Below, one piece after another: positions 25,362 through 38,878 of a DNA stretch of 64,000 nt; positions within the stretch are counted from its first letter, which is position 1; every line of letters begins with the position of its first letter. A program made the position numbers and the translations under genes. Origin of the DNA: Sipunculus nudus (taxonomy: Eukaryota; Annelida; Sipuncula; Golfingiida; Sipunculidae); assembly GCA_026874595.1 (NCBI GenBank), contig CM049309.1:28153033-28217032 (forward strand). The letters run 5' to 3'. The notes under the pieces are model-generated. The model was not told the DNA's origin and ran no database searches. It saw only the letters and a list, made by a program, of their open reading frames with translations.

Positions 25362-26651
25362 TGGCCTAATGAAGCTTCTAAAACGCTTCTTTCGCAATTT
25401 AAATCGGCCATTTTTGCACAAAACACGATCTTGTATTACGCGAAAACCGAGCTGATTTCGGCGAAAACGACGTTTGTAACAGGTTCTAAATGGCCTAATG
25501 AAGCTTCTAAAACGCTTCTTTCGCAATTTAAATCGGCCATTTTTGCACAAAACACGATCTTGTATTACGCGAAAACCGAGCTGATTTCGGCGAAAACGAC
25601 GTTTGTAACAGGTTCTAAATGGCCTAATGAAGCTTCTAAAACGCTTCTTTCGCAATTTAAATCGGCCATTTTTGCACAAAACACGATCTTGTATTACGCG
25701 AAAACCGAGCTGATTTCGGCGAAAACGACGTTTGTAACAGGTTCTAAATGGCCTAATGAAGCTTCTAAAACGCTTCTTTCGCAATTTAAATCGGCCATTT
25801 TTGCACAAAACACGATCTTGTATTACGCGAAAACCGAGCTGATTTCGGCGAAAACGACGTTTGTAACAGGTTCTAAATGGCCTAATGAAGCTTCTAAAAC
25901 GCTTCTTTCGCAATTTAAATCGGCCATTTTTGCACAAAACACGATCTTGTATTACGCGAAAACCGAGCTGATTTCGGCGAAAACGACGTTTGTAACAGGT
26001 TCTAAATGGCCTAATGAAGCTTCTAAAACGCTTCTTTCGCAATTTAAATCGGCCATTTTTGCACAAAACACGATCTTGTATTACGCGAAAACCGAGCTGA
26101 TTTCGGCGAAAACGACGTTTGTAACAGGTTCTAAATGGCCTAATGAAGCTTCTAAAACGCTTCTTTCGCAATTTAAATCGGCCATTTTTGCACAAAACAC
26201 GATCTTGTATTACGCGAAAACCGAGCTGATTTCGGCGAAAACGACGTTTGTAACAGGTTCTAAATGGCCTAATGAAGCTTCTAAAACGCTTCTTTCGCAA
26301 TTTAAATCGGCCATTTTTGCACAAAACACGATCTTGTATTACGCGAAAACCGAGCTGATTTCGGCGAAAACGACGTTTGTAACAGGTTCTAAATGGCCTA
26401 ATGAAGCTTCTAAAACGCTTCTTTCGCAATTTAAATCGGCCATTTTTGCACAAAACACGATCTTGTATTACGCGAAAACCGAGCTGATTTCGGCGAAAAC
26501 GACGTTTGTAACAGGTTCTAAATGGCCTAATGAAGCTTCTAAAACGCTTCTTTCGCAATTTAAATCGGCCATTTTTGCACAAAACACGATCTTGTATTAC
26601 GCGAAAACCGAGCTGATTTCGGCGAAAACGACGTTTGTAACAGGTTCTAAA
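25362..26651 (+). repeat. Run of ten apparently identical A monomers
   Basis: Ten consecutive consensus A monomers with no variant that I can see by eye; elsewhere in class I variants appear every one to three monomers. The run ends at the tagged monomer with GGCGGAAACG and TAAAAGGTTCTTAATGG. The matching stretch in the left block (about 16.8-18.1 kb) differs only by single-base insertions in homopolymers. Confidence 0.8.
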
Positions 26652-27038
26652 TGGCCTAATGAAGCTTCTAAAACGCTTCTTTCGCAATTTAAATCGGCCA
26701 TTTTTGCACAAAACACGATCTTGTATTACGCGAAAACCGAGCTGATTTCGGCGGAAACGACGTTTGTAAAAGGTTCTTAATGGCCTAATGAAGCTTCTAA
26801 AACGCTTCTTTCGCAATTTAAATCGGCCATTTTTGCACAAAACACGATCTTGTATTACGCGAAAACCGAGCCTATTTCGGCGAAAACGACGTTTGTAACA
26901 GGTTCTAAATGGCCTAATGAAGCTTCTAAAACGCTTCTTTCGCAATTTAAATCGGCCATTTTTGCACAAAACACGATCTTGTATTACGCGAAAACCGAGC
27001 TGATTTCGGCGAAAACGACGTTTGTAACAGGTTCTAAA

Positions 27039-27167
27039 TCGGGTATTGAAGATCCTGAAAGGCTTCTTTTGCATCAGAAAACGTCTGTTTTTACACAAAA
27101 CACGATCTTGTATTACGCGAAAACCGAGCTGATTTCGGCGAAAACGACGTTTGTAACAGGTTCTAAA
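27039..27167 (+). repeat. B-type monomer, first of a B-A-B triplet
   Basis: Standard B variable half, 258 bp before the next B. It is the right-block counterpart of 18,524. Confidence 0.92.
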
Positions 27168-27296
27168 TGGCCTAATGAAGCTTCTAAAACGCTTCTTTCG
27201 CAATTTAAATCGGCCATTTTTGCACAAAACACGATCTTGTATTACGCGAAAACCGAGCTGATTTCGGCGAAAACGACGTTTGTAACAGGTTCTAAA

Positions 27297-27425
27297 TCGG
27301 GTATTGAAGATCCTGAAAGGCTTCTTTTGCATCAGAAAACGTCTGTTTTTACACAAAACACGATCTTGTATTACGCGAAAACCGAGCTGATTTCGGCGAA
27401 AACGACGTTTGTAACAGGTTCTAAA
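27297..27425 (+). repeat. B-type monomer, second of a B-A-B triplet
   Basis: Standard B variable half, exactly 8,514 bp after the B at 18,783. Confidence 0.92.
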
Positions 27426-29587
27426 TGGCCTAATGAAGCTTCTAAAAGGCTTCTTCCGCAATTTAAATCGGCCATTTTTGCACAAAACACGATCTTGTAT
27501 TACGCGAAAACCGAGCTGATTTCGGCGAAAACGACGTTTGTAACAGGTTCTAAATGGCCTAATGAAGCTTCTAAAACGCTTCTTTCGCAATTTAAATCGG
27601 CCATTTTTGCACAAAACACGATCTTGTATTACGCGAAAACCGAGCTGATTTCGGCGAAAACGACGTTTGTAACAGGTTCTAAATGGCCCAATGAAGCTTC
27701 TAAAACGCTTCTTTCGGAATTTAAATCGGCCATTTTTGCACAAAACACGATCTTGTATTACGCGAAAACCGAGCTGATTTCGGCGAAAACGACGTTTGTA
27801 ACAGGTTCTAAATGGCCTAATGAAGCTTCTAAAACGCTTCTTTCGCAATTTAAATCGGCCATTTTTGCACAAAACACGATCTTGTATTACGCGAAAACCG
27901 AGCTGATTTCGGCGAAAACGACGTTTGTAACAGGTTCTAAATGGCCTAATGAAGCTTCTAAAACGCTTCTTTCGCAATTTAAATCGGCCATTTTTGCACA
28001 AAACACGATCTTGTATTACGCGAAAACCGAGCCGATTTCGGCGAAAACGACGTTTGTAACAGGTTCTAAATGGCCTAATGAAGCTTCTAAAACGCTTCTT
28101 TCGCAATTTAAATCGGCCATTTTTGCACAAAACACGATCTTGTATTACGCGAAAACCGAGCTGATTTCGGCGAAAACGACGTTTGTAACAGGTTCTAAAT
28201 GGCCTAATGAAGCTTCTAAAACGCTTCTTTCGCAATTTAAATCGGCCATTTTTGCACAAAACACGATCTTGTATTACGCGAAAACCGAGCTGATTTCGGC
28301 GAAAACGACGTTTGTAACAGGTTCTAAATGGCCCAATGAAGCTTCTAAAACGCTTCTTTCGCAATTTAAATCGGCCATTTTTGCACAAAACACGATCTTG
28401 TATTACGCGAAAACCGAGCTGATTTCGGCGAAAACGACGTTTGTAACAGGTTCTAAATGGCCTAATGAAGCTTCTAAAACGCTTCTTTCGCAATTTAAAT
28501 CGGCCATTTTTGCACAAAACACGATCTTGTATTACGCGAAAACCGAGCCGATTTCGGCGAAAACGACGTTTGTAACAGGTTCTAAATGGCCCAATGAAGC
28601 TTCTAAAACGCTTCTTTCGCAATTTAAATCGGCCATTTTTGCACAAAACACGATCTTGTATTACGCGAAAACCGAGCTGATTTCGGCGAAAACGACGTTT
28701 GTAACAGGTTCTAAATGGCCTAATGAAGCTTCTTAAACGCTTCTTTCGCAATTTAAATCGGCCATTTTTGCACAAAACACGATCTTGTATTACGCGAAAA
28801 CCGAGCTGATTTCGGCGAAAACGACGTTTGTAACAGGTTCTAAATGGCCTAATGAAGCTTCTAAAACGCTTCTTTCGCAATTTAAATCGGCCATTTTTGC
28901 ACAAAACACGATCTTGTATTACGCGAAAACCGAGCTGATTTCGGCGAAAACGACGTTTGTAACAGGTTCTAAATGGCCTAATGAAGCTTCTAAAACGCTT
29001 CTTTCGCAATTTAAATCGGCCATATTTGCACAAAACACGATCTTGTATTACGCGAAAACCGAGCTGATTTCGGCGAAAACGACGTTTGTAACAGGTTCTA
29101 AATGGCCTAATGAAGCTTCTAAAACGCTTCTTTCGCAATTTAAATCGGCCATTTTTGCACAAAACACGATCTTGTATTACGCGAAAACCGAGCTGATTTC
29201 GGCGAAAACGACGTTTGTAACAGGTTCTAAATGGCCTAATGAAGCTTCTAAAACGCTTCTTTCGCAATTTAAATCGGCCATTTTTGCACAAAACACGATC
29301 TTGTATTACGCGAAAACCGAGCCGATTTCGGCGAAAACGACGTTTGTAACAGGTTCTAAATGGCCTAATGAAGCTTCTAAAACGCTTCTTTCGCAATTTA
29401 AATCGGCCATTTTTGCACAAAACACGATCTTGTATTACGCGAAAACCGAGCTGATTTCGGCGAAAACGACGTTTGTAACAGGTTCTAAATGGCCCAATGA
29501 AGCTTCTAAAACGCTTCTTTCGGAATTTAAATCGGCCATTTTTGCACAAAACACGATCTTGTATTACGCGAAAACCGAGCTGATTTC

Positions 29588-31868
29588 GGGCAAAACGACG
29601 TTTGTAACAGGTTCTAAATGGCCTAATGAAGCTTCTAAAACGCTTCTTTCGCAATTTAAATCGGCCATTTTTGCACAAAACACGATCTTGTATTACGCGA
29701 AAACCGAGCTGATTTCGGCGAAAACGACGTTTGTAACAGGTTCTAAATGGCCTAATGAAGCTTCTAAAACGCTTCTTTCGCAATTTAAATCGGCCATTTT
29801 TGCACAAAACACGATCTTGTATTACGCGAAAACCGAACCGATTTCGGCGAAAACGACGTTTGTAACAGGTTCTAAATGGCCTAATGAAGCTTCTAAAACG
29901 CTTCTTTCGCAATTTAAATCGGCCATTTTTGCACAAAACACGATCTTGTATTACGCGAAAACCGAGCCGATTTCGGCGAAAACGACGTTTGTAACAGGTT
30001 CTAAATGGCCTAATGAAGCTTCTAAAACGCTTCTTTCGCAATTTAAATCGGCCATTTTTGCACAAAACACGATCTTGTATTACGCGAAAACCGAGCTGAT
30101 TTCGGCGAAAACGACGTTTGTAACAGGTTCTAAATGGCCTAATGAAGCTTCTAAAACGCTTCTTTCGCAATTTAAATCGGCCATTTTTGCACAAAACACG
30201 ATCTTGTATTACGCGAAAACCGAGCTGATTTCGGCGAAAACGACGTTTGTAACAGGTTCTAAATGGCCCAATGAAGCTTCTAAAACGCTTCTTTCGGAAT
30301 TTAAATCGGCCATTTTTGCACAAAACACGATCTTGTATTACGCGAAAACCGAGCTGATTTCGGCGAAAACGACGTTTGTAACAGGTTCTAAATGGCCTAA
30401 TGAAGCTTCTAAAACGCTTCTTTCGCAATTTAAATCGGCCATTTTTGCACAAAACACGATCTTGTATTACGCGAAAACCGAGCTGATTTCGGCGAAAACG
30501 ACGTTTGTAACAGGTTCTAAATCGGGTATTGAAGATCCTGAAAGGCTTCTTTTGCATCAGAAAACGTCTGTTTTTACACAAAACACGATCTTGTATTACG
30601 CGAAAACCGAGCTGATTTCGGCGAAAACGACGTTTGTAACAGGTTCTAAATGGCCTAATGAAGCTTCTAAAACGCTTCTTTCGCAATTTAAATCGGCCAT
30701 TTTTGCACAAAACACGATCTTGTATTACGCGAAAACCGAGCTGATTTCGGCGAAAACGACGTTTGTAACAGGTTCTAAATGGCCTAATGAAGCTTCTAAA
30801 ACGCTTCTTTCGCAATTTAAATCGGCCATTTTTGCACAAAACACGATCTTGTATTACGCGAAAACCGAGCCGATTTCGGCGAAAACGACGTTTGTAACAG
30901 GTTCTAAATGGCCTAATGAAGCTTCTAAAAGGCTTCTTTCGCAATTTAAATCGGCCATTTTTGCACAAAACACGATCTTGTATTACGCGAAAACCGAGCT
31001 GATTTCGGCGAAAACGACGTTTGTAACAGGTTCTAAATGGCCTAATGAAGCTTCTAAAACGCTTCTTTCGCAATTTAAATCGGCCATTTTTGCACAAAAC
31101 ACGATCTTGTATTACGCGAAAACCGAGCTGATTTCGGCGAAAACGACGTTTGTAACAGGTTCTAAATGGCCCAATGAAGCTTCTAAAACGCTTCTTTCGG
31201 AATTTAAATCGGCCATTTTTGCACAAAACACGATCTTGTATTACGCGAAAACCGAGCTGATTTCGGCGAAAACGACGTTTGTAACAGGTTCTAAATGGCC
31301 TAATGAAGCTTCTAAAACGCTTCTTTCGCAATTTAAATCGGCCATTTTTGCACAAAACACGATCTTGTATTACGCGAAAACCGAGCTGATTTCGGCGAAA
31401 ACGACGTTTGTAACAGGTTCTAAATGGCCTAATGAAGCTTCTAAAACGCTTCTTTCGCAATTTAAATCGGCCATTTTTGCACAAAACACGATCTTGTATT
31501 ACGCGAAAACCGAGCCGATTTCGGCGAAAACGACGTTTGTAACAGGTTCTAAATGGCCTAATGAAGCTTCTTAAACGCTTCTTTCGCAATTTAAATCGGC
31601 CATTTTTGCACAAAACACGATCTTGTATTACGCGAAAACCGAGCTGATTTCGGCGAAAACGACGTTTGTAACAGGTTCTAAATGGCCTAATGAAGCTTCT
31701 AAAACGCTTCTTTCGCAATTTAAATCGGCCATTTTTGCACAAAACACGATCTTGTATTACGCGAAAACCGAGCTGATTTCGGCGAAAACGACGTTTGTAA
31801 CAGGTTCTAAATGGCCTAATGAAGCTTCTAAAACGCTTCTTTCGCAATTTAAATCGGCCATATTTGCA
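29588..31868 (+). repeat. Source-like block of the 9,291-bp-offset copy
   Basis: Four tags here recur with a constant offset of 9,291 bp: TTCGGGCAAAA (29,588 and 38,879), B monomer (30,522 and 39,813), TTCTTAAACG (stop codon ending at 31,574 and 40,865) and CATATTTGC (31,859 and 41,150). 9,291 is 72 x 129 plus 3, the excess being explained by several indels in between. Confidence 0.78.
30522..30650 (+). repeat. B-type monomer (single)
   Basis: Standard B variable half, exactly 8,514 bp after the B at 22,008 and 9,291 bp before the B at 39,813. Confidence 0.92.
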
Positions 31869-34800
31869 CAAAACACGATCTTGTATTACGCGAAAACCGA
31901 GCTGATTTCGGCGAAAACGACGTTTGTAACAGGTTCTAAATGGCCTAATGAAGCTTCTAAAACGCTTCTTTCGCAATTTAAATCGGCCATTTTTGCACAA
32001 AACACGATCTTGTATTACGCGAAAACCGAGCTGATTTCGGCGAAAACGACGTTTGTAACAGGTTCTAAATGGCCTAATGAAGCTTCTAAAACGCTTCTTT
32101 CGCAATTTAAATCGGCCATTTTTGCACAAAACACGATCTTGTATTACGCGAAAACCGAGCCGATTTCGGCGAAAACGACGTTTGTAACAGGTTCTAAATG
32201 GCCTAATGAAGCTTCTAAAACGCTTCTTTCGCAATTTAAATCGGCCATTTTTGCACAAAACACGATCTTGTATTACGCGAAAACCGAGCTGATTTCGGCG
32301 AAAACGACGTTTGTAACAGGTTCTAAATGGCCCAATGAAGCTTCTAAAACGCTTCTTTCGGAATTTAAATCGGCCATTTTTGCACAAAACACGATCTTGT
32401 ATTACGCGAAAACCGAGCTGATTTCGGCGAAAACGACGTTTGTAACAGGTTCTAAATGGCCTAATGAAGCTTCTAAAACGCTTCTTTCGCAATTTAAATC
32501 GGCCATTTTTGCACAAAACACGATCTTGTATTACGCGAAAACCGAGCTGATTTCGGCGAAAACGACGTTTGTAACAGGTTCTAAATGGCCTAATGAAGCT
32601 TCTAAAACGCTTCTTTCGCAATTTAAATCGGCCATTTTTGCACAAAACACGATCTTGTATTACGCGAAAACCGAGCTGATTTCGGCGAAAACGACGTTTG
32701 TAACAGGTTCTAAATGGCCCAATGAAGCTTCTAAAACGCTTCTTTCGCAATTTAAATCGGCCATTTTTGCACAAAACACGATCTTGTATTACGCGAAAAC
32801 CGAGCCGATTTCGGCGAAAACGACGTTTGTAACAGGTTCTAAATGGCCTAATGAAGCTTCTAAAACGCTTCTTTCGCAATTTAAATCGGCCATTTTTGCA
32901 CAAAACACGATCTTGTATTACGCGAAAACCGAGCTGATTTCGGCGAAAACGACGTTTGTAACAGGTTCTAAATGGCCCAATGAAGCTTCTAAAACGCTTC
33001 TTTCGGAATTTAAATCGGCCATTTTTGCACAAAACACGATCTTGTATTACGCGAAAACCGAGCTGATTTCGGCGAAAACGACGTTTGTAACAGGTTCTAA
33101 ATGGCCTAATGAAGCTTCTAAAACGCTTCTTTCGCAATTTAAATCGGCCATTTTTGCACAAAACACGATCTTGTATTACGCGAAAACCGAGCTGATTTCG
33201 GCGAAAACGACGTTTGTAACAGGTTCTAAATGGCCTAATGAAGCTTCTAAAACGCTTCTTTCGCAATTTAAATCGGCCATTTTTGCACAAAACACGATCT
33301 TGTATTACGCGAAAACCGAGCCGATTTCGGCGAAAACGACGTTTGTAACAGGTTCTAAATGGCCTAATGAAGCTTCTAAAACGCTTCTTTCGCAATTTAA
33401 ATCGGCCATTTTTGCACAAAACACGATCTTGTATTACGCGAAAACCGAGCCGATTTCGGCGAAAACGACGTTTGTAACAGGTTCTAAATGGCCTAATGAA
33501 GCTTCTAAAACGCTTCTTTCGCAATTTAAATCGGCCATTTTTGCACAAAACACGATCTTGTATTACGCGAAAACCGAGCTGATTTCGGCGAAAACGACGT
33601 TTGTAACAGGTTCTAAATGGCCTAATGAAGCTTCTAAAACGCTTCTTTCGCAATTTAAATCGGCCATTTTTGCACAAAACACGATCTTGTATTACGCGAA
33701 AACCGAGCTGATTTCGGCGAAAACGACGTTTGTAACAGGTTCTAAATGGCCCAATGAAGCTTCTAAAACGCTTCTTTCGGAATTTAAATCGGCCATTTTT
33801 GCACAAAACACGATCTTGTATTACGCGAAAACCGAGCTGATTTCGGCGAAAACGACGTTTGTAACAGGTTCTAAATGGCCTAATGAAGCTTCTAAAACGC
33901 TTCTTTCGCAATTTAAATCGGCCATTTTTGCACAAAACACGATCTTGTATTACGCGAAAACCGAGCTGATTTCGGCGAAAACGACGTTTGTAACAGGTTC
34001 TAAATGGCCTAATGAAGCTTCTAAAACGCTTCTTTCGCAATTTAAATCGGCCATTTTTGCACAAAACACGATCTTGTATTACGCGAAAACCGAGCCGATT
34101 TCGGCGAAAAACGACGTTTGTAACAGGTTCTAAATGGCCTAATGAAGCTTCTAAAACGCTTCTTTCGCAATTTAAATCGGCCATTTTTGCACAAAACACG
34201 ATCTTGTATTACGCGAAAACCGAGCCGATTTCGGCGAAAACGACGTTTGTAACAGGTTCTAAATGGCCTAATGAAGCTTCTAAAACGCTTCTTTCGCAAT
34301 TTAAATCGGCCATTTTTGCACAAAACACGATCTTGTATTACGCGAAAACCGAGCTGATTTCGGCGAAAACGACGTTTGTAACAGGTTCTAAATGGCCTAA
34401 TGAAGCTTCTAAAACGCTTCTTTCGCAATTTAAATCGGCCATTTTTGCACAAAACACGATCTTGTATTACGCGAAAACCGAGCTGATTTCGGCGAAAACG
34501 ACGTTTGTAACAGGTTCTAAATGGCCAAATGAAGCTTCTAAAACGCTTCTTTCGCAATTTAAATCGGCCATTTTTGCACAAAACACGATCTTGTATTACG
34601 CGAAAACCGAGCTGATTTCGGCGAAAACGACGTTTGTAACAGGTTCTAAATGGCCTAATGAAGCTTCTAAAACGCTTCTTTCGCAATTTAAATCGGCCAT
34701 TTTTGCACAAAACACGATCTTGTATTACGCGAAAACCGAGCTGATTTCGGCGAAAACGACGTTTGTAACAGGTTCTAAATGGCCCAATGAAGCTTCTAAA

Positions 34801-37800
34801 ACGCTTCTTTCGCAATTTAAATCGGCCATTTTTGCACAAAACACGATCTTGTATTACGCGAAAACCGAGCTGATTTCGGCGAAAACGACGTTTGTAACAG
34901 GTTCTAAATGGCCTAATGAAGCTTCTAAAGCGCTTCTTTCGCAATTTAAATCGGCCATTTTTGCACAAAACACGATCTTGTATTACGCGAAAACCGAGCT
35001 GATTTCGGAGAAAACGACGTTTGTAACAGGTTCTAAATGGCCTAATGAAGCTTCTAAAAGGCTTCTTTCGCAATTTAAATCGGCCATTTTGGCACAAAAC
35101 ACGATCTTGTATTACGCGAAAACCGAGATGATTTCGGCGAAAACGACGTTTGTAACAGGTTCTAAATGGCCTAATGAAGCTTCTAAAACGCTTCTTTCGC
35201 AATTTAAATCGGCCATTTTTGCACAAAACACGATCTTGTATTACGCGAAAACCGAGCTGATTTCGGCGAAAACGACGTTTGTAACAGGTTCTAAATGGCC
35301 TAATGAAGCTTCTAAAACGCTTCTTTCGCAATTTAAATCGGCCATTTTTGCACAAAACACGATCTTGTATTACGCGAAAACCGAGCTGATTTCGGCGAAA
35401 ACGACGTTTGTAACAGGTTCTAAATGGCCTAATGAAGCTTCTAAAACGCTTCTTTCGCAATTTAAATCGGCCATTTTTGCACAAAACACGATCTTGTATT
35501 ACGCGAAAACCGAGCTGATTTCGGCGAAAACGACGTTTGTAACAGGTTCTAAATGGCCCAATGAAGCTTCTAAAACGCTTCTTTCGGAATTTAAATCGGC
35601 CATTTTTGCACAAAACACGATCTTGTATTACGCGAAAACCGAGCTGATTTCGGCGAAAACGACGTTTGTAACAGGTTCTAAATGGCCTAATGAAGCTTCT
35701 AAAACGCTTCTTTCGCAATTTAAATCGGCCATTTTTGCACAAAACACGATCTTGTATTACGCGAAAACCGAGCCGATTTCGGCGAAAACGACGTTTGTAA
35801 CAGGTTCTAAATGGCCTAATGAAGCTTCTAAAACGCTTCTTTCGCAATTTAAATCGGCCATTTTTGCACAAAACACGATCTTGTATTACGCGAAAACCGA
35901 GCTGATTTCGGCGAAAACGACGTTTGTAACAGGTTCTAAATGGCCTAATGAAGCTTCTAAAACGCTTCTTTCGCAATTTAAATCGGCCATTTTTGCACAA
36001 AACACGATCTTGTATTACGCGAAAACCGAGCTGATTTCGGCGAAAACGACGTTTGTAACAGGTTCTAAATGGCCAAATGAAGCTTCTAAAACGCTTCTTT
36101 CGCAATTTAAATCGGCCATTTTTGCACAAAACACGATCTTGTATTACGCGAAAACCGAGCTGATTTCGGCGAAAACGACGTTTGTAACAGGTTCTAAATG
36201 GCCTAATGAAGCTTCTAAAACGCTTCTTTCGCAATTTAAATCGGCCATTTTTGCACAAAACACGATCTTGTATTACGCGAAAACCGAGCTGATTTCGGCG
36301 AAAACGACGTTTGTAACAGGTTCTAAATGGCCCAATGAAGCTTCTAAAACGCTTCTTTCGCAATTTAAATCGGCCATTTTTGCACAAAACACGATCTTGT
36401 ATTACGCGAAAACCGAGCTGATTTCGGCGAAAACGACGTTTGTAACAGGTTCTAAATGGCCTAATGAAGCTTCTAAAACGCTTCTTTCGCAATTTAAATC
36501 GGCCATATTTGCACAAAACACGATCTTGTATTACGCGAAAACCGAGCTGATTTCACGTTTGTAACAGGTTCTAAATGGCCTAATGAAGCTTCTAAAACGC
36601 TTCTTTCGCAATTTAAATCGGCCATTTTTGCACAAAAAACGATCTTGTATTACGCGAAAACCGAGCTGATTTCGGCGAAAACGACGTTTGTAACAGGTTC
36701 TAAATGGCCTAATGAAGCTTCTAAAACGCTTCTTTCGCAATTTAAATCGGCCATTTTTGCACAAAACACGATCTTGTATTACGCGAAAACCGAGCTGATT
36801 TCGGCGAAAACGACGTTTGTAACAGGTTCTAAATGGCCTAATGAAGCTTCTAAAACGCTTCTTTCGCAATTTAAATCGGCCATTTTTGCACAAAACGACG
36901 ATCTTGTATTACGCGAAAACCGAGCTGATTTCGGCGAAAACGACGTTTGTAACAGGTTCTAAATGGCCTAATGAAGCTTCTAAAACGCTTCTTTCGCAAT
37001 TTAAATCGGCCATTTTTGCACAAAACACGATCTTGTATTACGCGAAAACCGAGCTGATTTCGGCGAAAACGACGTTTGTAACAGGTTCTAAATGGCCCAA
37101 TGAAGCTTCTAAAACGCTTCTTTCGGAATTTAAATCGGCCATTTTTGCACAAAACACGATCTTGTATTACGCGAAAACCGAGCTGATTTCGGCGAAAACG
37201 ACGTTTGTAACAGGTTCTAAATGGCCTAATGAAGCTTCTAAAACGCTTCTTTCGCAATTTAAATCGGCCATTTTTGCACAAAACACGATCTTGTATTACG
37301 CGAAAACCGAGCCGATTTCGGCGAAAACGACGTTTGTAACAGGTTCTAAATGGCCTAATGAAGCTTCTAAAACGCTTCTTTCGCAATTTAAATCGGCCAT
37401 TTTTGCACAAAACACGATCTTGTATTACGCGAAAACCGAGCTGATTTCGGCGAAAACGACGTTTGTAACAGGTTCTAAATGGGCCTAATGAAGCTTCTAA
37501 AACGCTTCTTTCGCAATTTAAATCGGCCATTTTTGCACAAAACACGATCTTGTATTACGCGAAAACCGAGCTGATTTCGGCGAAAACGACGTTTGTAACA
37601 GGTTCTAAATGGCCAAATGAAGCTTCTAAAACGCTTCTTTCGCAATTTAAATCGGCCATTTTTGCACAAAACACGATCTTGTATTACGCGAAAACCGAGC
37701 TGATTTCGGCGAAAACGACGTTTGTAACAGGTTCTAAATGGCCTAATGAAGCTTCTAAAAACGCTTCTTTCGCAATTTAAATCGGCCATTTTTGCACAAA

Positions 37801-38878
37801 ACACGATCTTGTATTACGCGAAAACCGAGCTGATTTCGGCGAAAACGACGTTTGTAACAGGTTCTAAATGGCCCAATGAAGCTTCTAAAACGCTTCTTTC
37901 GCAATTTAAATCGGGCCATTTTTGCACAAAACACGATCTTGTATTACGCGAAAACCGAGCTGATTTCGGCGAAAACGACGTTTGTAACAGGTTCTAAATG
38001 GCCTAATGAAGCTTCTAAAACGCTTCTTTCGCAATTTAAATCGGCCATATTTGCACAAAACACGATCTTGTATTACGCGAAAACCGAGCTGATTTCGGCG
38101 AAAACGACGTTTTTTTAACAGGTTCTAAATGGCCCTAATGAAGCTTCTAAAACGCTTCTTTCGCAATTTAAATCGGCCATTTTTGCACAAAAAAACGATC
38201 TTGTATTACGCGAAAACCGAGCTGATTTCGGCGAAAACGACGTTTGTAACAGGTTCTAAATGGCCTAATGAAGCTTCTAAAACGCTTCTTTCGCAATTTA
38301 AATCGGCCATGTTTTGCACAAAAACGCGATCTTGTATTACGCGAAAACCGAGCCGATTTCGGCGAAAACGACGTTTGTAACAGGTTTCTAAATGGCCTAA
38401 TGAAGCTTCTAAAAGGCTTCTTTCGCAATTTAAATCGGCCATTTTTGCACAAAACACGATCTTGTATTACGCGAAAACCGAGCTGATTTCGGCGAAAACG
38501 ACGTTTGTAACAGGTTCTAAATGGCCTAATGAAGCTTCTAAAACGCTTCTTTCGCAATTTAAATCGGCCATTTTTGCACAAAACACGATCTTGTATTACG
38601 CGAAAACCGAGCTGATTTCGGCGAAAACGACGTTTGTAACAGGTTCTAAATGGCCCAATGAAGCTTCTAAAACGCTTCTTTCGCAATTTAAATCGGCCAT
38701 TTTTGCACAAAACACGATCTTGTATTACGCGAAAACCGAGCTGATTTCGGCGAAAACGACGTTTGTAACAGGTTCTAAATGGCCCCAATGAAGCTTCTAA
38801 AACGCTTCTTTCGGAATTTAAATCGGCCATTTTTGCACAAAACACGATCTTGTATTACGCGAAAACCGAGCTGATTTC

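Larger units (their letters stand above)
22527..31040 (+). repeat. Higher-order repeat, right copy of the 8,514-bp duplication
   Basis: Directly adjacent tandem copy of the 14.0-22.5 kb block. Beyond about 31.0 kb the tag order departs from that found after 22.5 kb, so there are two full copies, not three. By eye the copies are nearly identical. One clear substitution is CCG here near 28,547 against CTG near 20,033. This copy has no frame-changing indel, while the left copy has about ten. Confidence 0.85.

Noticed and set aside
18768-34199. Possible giant repeat-protein gene on the minus strand, with similar long frames on the plus strand
   Set aside because: Both strands are open over the same DNA because the period is a multiple of three. 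Frames begin and end at arbitrary indels or nonsense variants, no promoter, intron or terminator is visible, and A/B differences show no excess of silent changes in the forward frame. The reverse frame has 5 silent of 14 changed codons, not clearly above chance.
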